Positions 1 to 5,001 of a stretch of DNA of 5,008 nt are shown in pieces (the stretch's first letter is position 1; every line of letters begins with the position of its first letter). The translations under genes were made by a program, and so were the position numbers. Under the pieces are notes generated by a model. It saw nothing but the letters and a program-made list of their open reading frames with translations. It searched no databases and was not told where the DNA came from. This DNA is from Acidimicrobiaceae bacterium (GTDB lineage: Bacteria; Actinomycetota; Acidimicrobiia; Acidimicrobiales; Palsa-688). Location of the stretch: the NCBI GenBank assembly GCA_003158835.1, contig PMLI01000361.1, positions 1 to 5,008 on the forward strand, written 5' to 3'.

Positions 1-1766
1 GCCGAGCCGGCCTGGGCTGAGCCGGCCAAGCCCGCCGCGACCGACCCGGCAGTGACCGGGCCGCCACGAGCCAACCCGCTACCCGCCCCTACGCTGCCCG
101 GCCAGATACTGCCAGCCCAAGCGCTGTTCACGCCTTTGGAGGCAGCGGGCGGGCCAACCTCGTCCGGGGTGACGGTCACCCCGATGGCGGCGCACGAACC
201 AGCGATCAGGGCGGCGAGTTGCTGCGCCACGGGGTCGGCGGACGGTACGAACAACGACAGGTCGACGGGCTTGCCATTGGGACTGTAGAGCGTGTCGTTC
301 GTAAACGTGTAGCCGTTGGCCGCCAAAAGCGCCAGCGCCGCCGATTGGGCCGGTTGGTCATAGCCCGAACCGTCGGCGTTGTAGCCAGGTTCACCCGGAA
401 GATAGAGCCTGTTTTCAACGGGGGAAGCGACCACCCCGTAGGGCCCGAGCACATCTGAGGCCATGGTCGTGCGGTCAAGGGCGATCATGATGGCCTGGCG
501 CAGGACCGGGGTCGACAGCGAAGGGGATGCCTCGTTGAAATCGAGGTCCTCGTAGCTCCCGGTCGCCACTCCCCGCACAGAAAGCCCACCTGTCGCCTCC
601 AATAACTGATAGGTGCCCATGTCCGCTGGCACAGTGGCCACATCCAGCTCGTGCGCCCCCAGCGCGTTGATCATCTCGGCCAGGGTGCTCGTGAAGTAGT
701 AGGTGATGACCGCCAGGTTGCCCGGGGTGCCCCACCAGTGGGCGTTACGGACGAGCTGGAGAGAATAGCCCGGGTGCACCTGAGAAACGAGGTACGGGCC
801 GGCCGATACCAGGTCGGCGACGGGGTCGGTAAAGCCCGAACCGAAACCGATGACTTGGGCGATGTGCGCAGGCATCAAGTAGGAGAAAAGCGATCGCCAG
901 TCAGGATAGGGCGAAGAAAAACTGACCGTGGCCGTATAAGGGTCAGAGGGGCTGCCCGTGACGTCGGCAATATCGTCGTAACCGGCCTCATCCGCCGGCA
1001 CGTACGGCGCGCCCCCGACGTCAGCGAAGCGGGCCTTCCCGGATTGTGCCTGCCAGTTGTACGCAAAATCGGCATAGGTGAGCGGGGTGCCGTCGGACCA
1101 CACCGCTCGGGGGTTTATCTGGTAAACCACGGTTTGGGGCTGCGAGCTCACCTCGGTGGCCGAAACCAGCAATGAGGTGTCGAGTACCTGGGCACCACCG
1201 GGAGCGGTGGAGAAGGCCGACGGCCACAGCTGCGCCAGGACCTGCTGAAGCGACAGTTCCCAGGCCCAAGCGGCCTTGGCGTGGATGTCCCAATTGCCCG
1301 GCTCGGGCCCCAGCCCATATGAAGCCGTGGCCGCCGTGTTATACGTCACATTGGCGGGCGGCGGCATGGTCGTAGAGGTGGCAGCGGCAGTGACGCTGGT
1401 AGCGGCCGTAGTGCTCGTGCTCGTGCTCGTGCCACGGCCGCCGGTACCACCGCTGCCCGTGCCTGTGCCCGTGCTTGTTCCGGTGCCTGTGCCCGTGCCT
1501 GTGCCCGTGCTCGTGCCTGTTCCTGCTCCTGTTCCGGTGCCTGTGCCGGAGCCCGTGCGGGTCCCTGTTCCGGTGCTCGTGCTGGTGCCGGTGGTGGTCG
1601 AGGTGGTGGTCGAAGTGGTGGTCAGGGCACCTTTCGACGTCGTCGGAGGCTCAGGTGCCCCGGGCAGGTGGGTCGGGCTGCACCCGCAGAGCCCAATCCA
1701 CAGGGGCACGGCGACGGCCACCGCCGCCCACAGCGCCCGGGCCCTGGATCTACCGCCGGCACCCAA
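1..1766 (-). CDS. Lipoprotein ABC substrate-binding protein, family 5, C-terminus outside window (SBP2)
   Basis: An uninterrupted minus-strand frame of 588 codons runs off the left edge. TTG at 1766 is chosen because GGTGAG lies 5 nt upstream and because it gives a complete lipoprotein signal: basic n-region (Arg 6, 8, 10), hydrophobic core about 11-26 and lipobox LCGC with the lipidated Cys at 29. Residues 49 to about 133 form a Thr/Gly/Ser linker. The binding domain follows, with the SBP_bac_5 signature VWSDGTPLTYADFAYNW (Trp 223), GPY at 323-325, NAHWWG at 341-346 and LRQAIMIALDR at 422-432. It should therefore capture peptides or similar solutes at the outer face of the membrane. From about residue 548 the sequence turns Gly/Ala/Ser-rich where homologues usually continue the second lobe; roughly 100 more residues are expected beyond the window. 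One TTA leucine codon (603-605) stands out in this GC-rich gene. It starts 6 nt after the EamA transporter stop. Confidence 0.92.
   Translation of the reverse strand, partial: MGAGGRSRARALWAAVAVAVPLWIGLCGCSPTHLPGAPEPPTTSKGALTTTSTTTSTTTGTSTSTGTGTRTGSGTGTGTGAGTGTSTGTGTGTGTGTSTGTGTGSGGTGGRGTSTSTSTTAATSVTAAATSTTMPPPANVTYNTAATASYGLGPEPGNWDIHAKAAWAWELSLQQVLAQLWPSAFSTAPGGAQVLDTSLLVSATEVSSQPQTVVYQINPRAVWSDGTPLTYADFAYNWQAQSGKARFADVGGAPYVPADEAGYDDIADVTGSPSDPYTATVSFSSPYPDWRSLFSYLMPAHIAQVIGFGSGFTDPVADLVSAGPYLVSQVHPGYSLQLVRNAHWWGTPGNLAVITYYFTSTLAEMINALGAHELDVATVPADMGTYQLLEATGGLSVRGVATGSYEDLDFNEASPSLSTPVLRQAIMIALDRTTMASDVLGPYGVVASPVENRLYLPGEPGYNADGSGYDQPAQSAALALLAANGYTFTNDTLYSPNGKPVDLSLFVPSADPVAQQLAALIAGSCAAIGVTVTPDEVGPPAASKGVNSAWAGSIWPGSVGAGSGLARGGPVTAGSVAAGLAGSAQAGS
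3..26 (-). repeat. Start of a pentapeptide (AGSAQ) repeat in SBP2
   Basis: At the window edge the SBP2 frame reads A-G-S-A-Q then A-G-S and an incomplete Ala codon, with a 15-nt period in the DNA. On the plus strand the 12-mer GCCGAGCCGGCC at 1-12 recurs as GCTGAGCCGGCC at 16-27. Only about one and a half units are visible, so whether a longer array continues outside the window is unknown. Confidence 0.4.
1413..1622 (-). repeat. Low-complexity repeat tract encoding the SBP2 Thr/Gly/Ser linker
   Basis: The tract is built of in-frame short repeats. On the plus strand, GGTGGTGGTCGA occurs twice plus a partial third copy at 1590-1622 (encoding TTTS units). GCCTGTGCCCGT occurs exactly at 1461-1472, 1485-1496 and 1497-1508 (encoding TG dipeptides). 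GCTCGT occurs three times at 1413-1430 (encoding TS). Threonine occupies almost every second residue from 59 to about 107. Because units are 6 or 12 nt, slippage changes linker length without breaking the frame. The linker probably holds the binding domain away from the membrane through the cell wall and could be O-glycosylated. Confidence 0.88.
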
Positions 1767-1771
1767 TGGGG

Positions 1772-1777
1772 CTCACC
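1772..1777 (-). promoter_or_regulatory. Shine-Dalgarno site of SBP2, overlapping the transporter stop
   Basis: GGTGAG on the minus strand contains the transporter TGA (1775-1773) and lies 5 nt before the TTG at 1766. It supports TTG as the SBP2 start and suggests that ribosomes finishing the transporter re-initiate on SBP2. Confidence 0.65.
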
Positions 1778-2705
1778 GAGCCACGAGGTTGCGCAAGGCC
1801 CTCAATCGTGCTCGGGCCGGGCTCGGCGAGGCGTCCAGGGCGACCGGTTGGACGGCACGTAGAGGTCGGGTGGCCAGCACGCAACCCCCCAAAACGGCCG
1901 CAAAGCCGACGGCCGTCATCGGCCCGAAGCTCTCCCCCAGGACCGCCACACCCAGCACGACGGCGATGGCGGGGTTTATGTACGTGATCACGGTGGCGCG
2001 CATGGGACCGACCTCTGCGATCAGAGCAAAGAAGACGATGAAAGCGACAGCTGTACAGAGCGTCATCAGACCGGCCATGGACAAGACCACCGACGTCGAT
2101 AGCGTACCGGTCGGCCGTTGGATAATTGCCAAAGGGGCATAGACGATGGCGCACAGCGCCAACGAGGCCGTGACGACGCTCGGCCCGGGCACCTCGGACA
2201 GACGTCTGGACAGTACCCACGGGCCCAGGGCGTACCCGGCCACGACCAGCAGGAACGAACTGGCAGCGAGAAGGTTGGACCGTCCGACGTCGAAGCCCAC
2301 CAGGGCCCCCACACCGGCCAGGCCCAGGACCAGACCTGCCATCCGGCGCCGGTCGAGCCGGTCCGAGCCCGTCAGCCGGGCTATTACCGCCCCGGCCATC
2401 GGGACCGCGGCGACGAGGAGCCCGGCCAAGGAACTAGAGACCTTCTTCTCCGCCGTGAACAGAACCCACCAGGGGACGCCCAGTTCGGCGATGGTGTACA
2501 CGACGAGGGCCTTCCAATGCGCCAGCAGCGGGCCCAGGGCACCCCGCCTCACGACGAACGGCGACAGCAGCAGAGCCCCGCCCGCGGTCCGGACGAACAC
2601 CAGGAAGGCCGGGCTCACCTCACGCACGGAAACCCTTATGAGCAGGTAAGGCAGGCCCCATATGACTCCCATGGCGACGAAGAGCAACCAACCGCGCCGG
2701 GTCAT
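1773..2705 (-). CDS. EamA/DMT-family transporter, ten transmembrane helices
   Basis: This 310-residue integral membrane protein belongs to the drug/metabolite transporter superfamily, EamA (RhaT/YdcZ-like) group. Members export or import small metabolites such as amino acids or related compounds by secondary transport. Two EamA repeats are visible. The first begins with helix 1 around 6-25 (ending WGLPYLLIRV) and runs to about residue 137. The second starts near 145 and includes GPMRATVITYINPAIAVVLG at 233-252 followed by AVLGE at 254-258, the conserved segment near the end of this family. About ten hydrophobic segments can be drawn, ending near 279, followed by a basic tail of about 30 residues that is probably cytoplasmic. 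The length is normal for the family. The ATG is supported by GAGGTG 8 nt upstream. The TGA stop is only 6 nt from the SBP2 start, suggesting one transcript and translational coupling. The substrate cannot be inferred from sequence. Confidence 0.93.
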   Translation of the reverse strand: MTRRGWLLFVAMGVIWGLPYLLIRVSVREVSPAFLVFVRTAGGALLLSPFVVRRGALGPLLAHWKALVVYTIAELGVPWWVLFTAEKKVSSSLAGLLVAAVPMAGAVIARLTGSDRLDRRRMAGLVLGLAGVGALVGFDVGRSNLLAASSFLLVVAGYALGPWVLSRRLSEVPGPSVVTASLALCAIVYAPLAIIQRPTGTLSTSVVLSMAGLMTLCTAVAFIVFFALIAEVGPMRATVITYINPAIAVVLGVAVLGESFGPMTAVGFAAVLGGCVLATRPLRAVQPVALDASPSPARARLRALRNLVAR

Positions 2706-2857
2706 TTAGAGGACACCTCGCCTACAGTACGCGCTGGGCCGGGAAGGCGGAGCAGGATTAGTTCTACCGCGGCCGGCACGCCTCCGGCGTCGCGGTCGCG
2801 GCCGTCAGGCCGCTTCTGGGGACGCCTCATACCGTATATGAGCCTGGTCCCGTACAT
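2702..2857 (-). CDS. Doubtful 51-residue ORF overlapping the transporter start
   Basis: An ATG at 2857 opens a 51-codon frame whose TGA overlaps the transporter ATG as ATGA, an arrangement often seen in translationally coupled pairs. The product would be Arg/Pro-rich (starting MYGTRLIYGM, ending VGEVSSK), with no family I recognise, no signal peptide and no membrane segment. Against it are a weak ribosome binding site, modest third-position GC compared with the flanking genes, and coverage of hairpins and direct repeats. It might be a leader peptide or a chance frame; I favour chance. Confidence 0.18.
   Translation of the reverse strand: MYGTRLIYGMRRPQKRPDGRDRDAGGVPAAVELILLRLPGPARTVGEVSSK
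2714..2719 (-). promoter_or_regulatory. Shine-Dalgarno site of the EamA transporter
   Basis: GAGGTG lies 8 nt before the ATG at 2705. It forms one side of a small perfect inverted repeat, GAGG-TGT-CCTC (2709-2719), so the site could be weakly masked in the mRNA, though a 4-bp stem is marginal. Confidence 0.7.
2798..2813. terminator. GC-rich hairpin in the SBP1-transporter gap
   Basis: The arms GCGGCC and GGCCGC pair perfectly (6 bp, all G/C) around a 4-nt loop. It is the tightest hairpin in the gap. Read on the plus strand it is followed by TTCT, and on the minus strand by no T-run. It may be a terminator or attenuator element for either strand, but sequence this GC-rich produces such stems by chance fairly often. 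Confidence 0.3.
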
Positions 2858-2863
2858 GCGCCT
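2828..2863 (-). repeat. Imperfect 18-nt direct repeat in the intergenic region
   Basis: On the minus strand two adjacent units begin AGGCGCATGTACGG (2863-2850) and AGGCTCATATACGG (2845-2832). They match at 12 of 14 positions with an 18-nt period, and a third partial start, AGGCGT, follows at 2827. An 18-nt period could place protein-binding sites at regular spacing, so a tandem operator is possible. It could equally be a decayed six-codon repeat, as it would encode R-M-Y-G-T then R-L-I-Y-G-M in the small ORF over it. Confidence 0.45.
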
Positions 2864-2864
2864 A

Positions 2865-2884
2865 CCGGCCCCTAAGCTGGCCGG
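2865..2884 (-). terminator. Candidate terminator hairpin after SBP1
   Basis: The minus strand carries CCGGCC and GGCCGG as perfect 6-bp arms around an 8-nt loop, about 30 nt after the SBP1 stop. The arms are all G/C and the position suits a terminator. No U-run follows, so this would have to be one of the U-poor hairpins proposed for high-GC actinobacteria, or only an mRNA 3'-end stabiliser. Confidence 0.35.
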
Positions 2885-2889
2885 CTCCC

Positions 2890-2937
2890 CTACTTGGCCA
2901 GGTACCAGGGCTCTTACTTGGTCAGGTACCAGTTTTC
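2890..2937 (-). repeat. Duplicated SBP1 C-terminal tail including stop codon
   Basis: Two adjacent 24-nt units are present. The first (2914-2937) encodes the true end of SBP1, E-N-W-Y-L-T-K-stop (TAA). The second (2890-2913) follows directly in the same frame and reads E-P-W-Y-L-A-K-stop (TAG). Nineteen of 24 positions match, and each unit carries a GGTACC hexamer. Under normal termination the second copy is untranslated; readthrough of the TAA would add seven residues and stop again. It is most simply a tandem duplication of the gene terminus. Confidence 0.85.
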
Positions 2938-4986
2938 GGGTGTCAAGAGGGCGAACAGGTTGTTGCTGTAGCCACCCAGGTGTTGGGACGTGAGTTGGAC
3001 CGACGCCGGCACCGGGTCACCGGTCGCGGTCGGGATGAAAACGACCGGGACCTGCTGGATGATGTAGTTCTCGTACGCGTCGAGCGCGGCCTGGGACTGG
3101 CCGGCCGGAACCGTGATCGTGGCCGCGATCAGGGCGTTGGTCCTGGCATCAGACCAGCCCTCGTAGTCGGCCGCGGACCCGGTGTAGAAGATGGGCTCCC
3201 CGGTAGGGAGGTAGTCAGGCAGGAAGATCCAGCCCGCGCCCCAGTCCTCGGCCGTCCAGTTGCACTGCGCCGACCCGGGCCTGGCGCTCCCGCCGGGACC
3301 GCAGTCGACGGCCGCCCCGGCCACCTGGGCCCAGGGGTGCTCGGTCAGGTCCAGGACGATGCCGACCTGAGCGGCCTGGTTCTTCAGGTCCTGGACCTCT
3401 TCGTCGGTGATGGTCGCCCCGCTCTCGGCGTCGAGGTTGAAGGCGACCTTCAGGCCCTTGACGACGCCGGCTCCGCACTCACCGGGACGGGTGCCGGGCT
3501 TGGCGCAGTAAGCGGTCTTGCCCGGGGCCACATTCGCCCATCCGTGCGTCTTCAGAATGTTGGCAGCATCGGAGAGGCTGAACGGGTAAGGGTCGGCAGA
3601 CTCCTCACTGTCGGCCCGCGAGTTGGGCGGGGCCGAGGGCACGGGCCCGTATGTGGGCGCGGCGTAGCCGTCCATGAGATGGATGATCCAGCCCTGCTGG
3701 TCCACCAGGTGCGCGAGCGCCTGGCGGAAGTACGTCTGCGAGAACAGGGCCCCGAACTTGGGGTTATGCAGGTTCAGCGGGAAGTAGGAGATCTCCGACG
3801 GCGCGAAGTTCGTGGCCGTGTAGCCCTCGGCCACGACGGACTTGAGCTGAGGTAAGTACTCGTCCCCCAGATCGGCCACCTCGAGCGCGTTAGGCCCGCC
3901 CAGCTTTATCACATTGAGAAGGGCCTCGTCGCTGGTGAAGGGCACCAGTACCAGCGACGAGAGCGACGGCTTGGGAGACCCGCTGTAGTCCGGGTTGGGC
4001 ACGTACGTCACCTCGCCGGCGGCGGAAATGCTCTTCAGCTCCCAGGGCCCATCGACGATGGACCAGATCGGGCTCTTGGCGTAGTCGGCCGTGCTTTTGG
4101 CCAGCCCGTACAGGAACTTGTAAACGGCGCCGATGCCGCGGGCCGTGGTGTCCGGCAGGTGGGCCGCCGTCGGCCGGGGGGCCCGGCCCGAAAACGAGGT
4201 GCGGTCCCAGGCGATGGGCAGCGGGGTGATCTGCGAGAGTTCGTTGTATGTGAACCACGTCGGGTTGTAGGCCTGTTTCAGGTGCAGGACGAAGGTCGAG
4301 GAGTTGGGGTAGCTGACGGAAGCCACGTTGTCAGGGAAATACCCGGGCAGGTAGCCGCACCAGTGCGTCCTTTCGGCAAACATCATGTTCATCCAAAACT
4401 CGACGTCCCGGCTGGTCACCTGCTCGCCGTCGGACCACCGGTAGCTGTTCAAGGTGACCGTGACCGTCGTGTTGCCGTCGCTGAACACCGGCGGTTGGCC
4501 GACGCTGTAGTTGTAATCGATGGTCGGGCTGTTGTCGTTGCCGTACCAGTACAGGGGCCGGTACATCAGCTGGACCAGCTGTCCGATGTTGACCGGCGTG
4601 CAGTCCTGGGGGTCGTAGAAGGGGAAAATGAAGCCAGGCGCGGTGCCGGGGCCTTCGGCGAAATAGGCGGTGCCGCCCAGGATCCTGGTGCCTACGGCTG
4701 GAACAGGCCCCGTCGGCCCGTAATTGCCGAACGCCGACGCTTCGATCGGGCTGGCCGGCTGGGCGGCCGTGGCGGCCCCGCCGAACGCCGGCACTTCGAT
4801 CGGGCTAGCGGGCGCCGCGGCCGCGGCCGCATTGCCGAGCGCCGTCAGTGACCCGGCCGCCATCCCGGCCGCGACCAGGATGACCCCGAAGGTCTGCCCA
4901 CCGGGCCGCGACTTGTTCCCGGGCCGCCGGCCCCGGTGATAAGCGGCCTCTGCTGGCAGCGTCGGCCCGGCAACGTTCGACTTCAT
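2914..4986 (-). CDS. Exported ABC transporter substrate-binding protein, family 5 (SBP1)
   Basis: This 690-residue protein is a periplasmic-type solute-binding protein of the SBP_bac_5 (DppA/OppA/NikA-like) family, which captures peptides or other small solutes for an ABC importer. Visible family hallmarks in order are an opening beta segment after about residue 95 (GGTAYFAEGPG), the YRWSDGEQVTSRDVEF block with Trp at 184, GPWEL at 313-317, NPDY at 331-334 and FRQALAHLVD at 420-429. The ATG at 4986 is preferred over a TTG 21 nt upstream because AGGAAGG lies 8 nt before it. The N-terminus has a long basic n-region (to about residue 31), a hydrophobic stretch at about 32-50 and an Ala-rich cleavage zone. 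There is no lipobox cysteine, so it looks secreted or signal-anchored rather than lipid-anchored. Six cysteines (129, 210, 494, 504, 562, 575) may form disulfides. It is somewhat longer than typical family members because of the N-terminal region and loops. Substrate cannot be deduced, and no permease gene is adjacent within the window. Confidence 0.93.
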   Translation of the reverse strand: MKSNVAGPTLPAEAAYHRGRRPGNKSRPGGQTFGVILVAAGMAAGSLTALGNAAAAAAPASPIEVPAFGGAATAAQPASPIEASAFGNYGPTGPVPAVGTRILGGTAYFAEGPGTAPGFIFPFYDPQDCTPVNIGQLVQLMYRPLYWYGNDNSPTIDYNYSVGQPPVFSDGNTTVTVTLNSYRWSDGEQVTSRDVEFWMNMMFAERTHWCGYLPGYFPDNVASVSYPNSSTFVLHLKQAYNPTWFTYNELSQITPLPIAWDRTSFSGRAPRPTAAHLPDTTARGIGAVYKFLYGLAKSTADYAKSPIWSIVDGPWELKSISAAGEVTYVPNPDYSGSPKPSLSSLVLVPFTSDEALLNVIKLGGPNALEVADLGDEYLPQLKSVVAEGYTATNFAPSEISYFPLNLHNPKFGALFSQTYFRQALAHLVDQQGWIIHLMDGYAAPTYGPVPSAPPNSRADSEESADPYPFSLSDAANILKTHGWANVAPGKTAYCAKPGTRPGECGAGVVKGLKVAFNLDAESGATITDEEVQDLKNQAAQVGIVLDLTEHPWAQVAGAAVDCGPGGSARPGSAQCNWTAEDWGAGWIFLPDYLPTGEPIFYTGSAADYEGWSDARTNALIAATITVPAGQSQAALDAYENYIIQQVPVVFIPTATGDPVPASVQLTSQHLGGYSNNLFALLTPENWYLTK
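4723..4830 (-). repeat. 54-nt tandem duplication in the SBP1 N-terminal region
   Basis: Two adjacent 54-nt units (4777-4830 and 4723-4776) encode residues 53-70 and 71-88 of SBP1. The peptide units align as AA-x-AA-x-P followed by ASPIEVPAFGG and then ASPIEASAFGN, so 18 residues are repeated once. DNA identity is highest over 4726-4755 against 4780-4809. The repeat sits between the hydrophobic signal segment and the folded binding domain. It therefore probably lengthens a flexible N-terminal spacer rather than altering the ligand site. The remaining identity suggests a fairly recent duplication. Confidence 0.8.
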
Positions 4987-4994
4987 ATTGCGTG

Positions 4995-5001
4995 CCTTCC
5001 T
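4995..5001 (-). promoter_or_regulatory. Shine-Dalgarno site of SBP1
   Basis: The minus strand reads AGGAAGG, a strong anti-16S match, 8 nt before the ATG at 4986. It decides the start: the TTG at 5007 lies upstream of this site and would put it inside the coding sequence. Confidence 0.85.

Larger units (their letters stand above)
2706..2913. other. Intergenic region between SBP1 and the EamA transporter
   Basis: This gap of about 208 nt contains no recognisable gene. It holds the copied SBP1 tail (2890-2913), a hairpin at 2865-2884, an imperfect 18-nt iterated element at 2828-2863, and a small inverted repeat at 2826-2842 (CTCATA/TATGAG with a 5-nt loop). A GC-rich hairpin lies at 2798-2813, overlapping short inverted repeats lie at about 2772-2790, and the transporter ribosome binding site is at 2714-2719. 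No convincing -35/-10 pair is seen. TACTGT, about 25 nt before the transporter ATG, resembles a -10 box but has no good -35 partner. The region could separate SBP1 from the downstream pair or attenuate read-through transcription. Confidence 0.6.

Noticed and set aside
206..1293. Several short minus-strand frames inside the SBP2 region
   Set aside because: They are out of frame with the continuous 588-codon SBP2 reading frame, which carries the family motifs. That frame was easily missed because its stop lies outside the window and it starts with TTG.
1413..1622. CRISPR-like or regulatory repeat array
   Set aside because: Units are 6-12 nt, contiguous, without spacers and kept in frame with SBP2, so the tract is a coding low-complexity repeat.
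1276..2142. Plus-strand 288-codon open frame with a long Val-Pro repeat
   Set aside because: It is the antisense of the SBP2 Thr-Gly linker and of the end of the transporter. The VPVP pattern is simply the complement of ACN-GGN codons, and the rest shows no family features.
2892..2935. The two GGTACC-containing copies as a terminator stem
   Set aside because: They are direct rather than inverted repeats. Each GGTACC is flanked by mismatching bases and so does not extend into a useful hairpin.
2118..2993. Plus-strand 291-codon open frame opposite the transporter
   Set aside because: The predicted protein is hydrophilic and Arg/Gln/Pro/Gly-rich without domains, and it lies antisense to a convincing ten-helix transporter.
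2980..3855. Plus-strand 291-codon open frame opposite SBP1
   Set aside because: The composition (Arg, Gly, Val-rich) is typical of antisense frames in high-GC DNA, and the minus strand here encodes clear family 5 motifs.
4159..4851. Plus-strand 230-codon open frame opposite the SBP1 N-terminal half
   Set aside because: It is a long antisense frame caused by high GC, with no recognisable domain, covering the WSDGE block on the other strand.
4890..4940. Twin-arginine (Tat) signal in SBP1
   Set aside because: Arginine pairs are present in the n-region (GRRPGN), but no RRxFLK-like motif precedes the hydrophobic segment, so an ordinary Sec-type signal is more likely.
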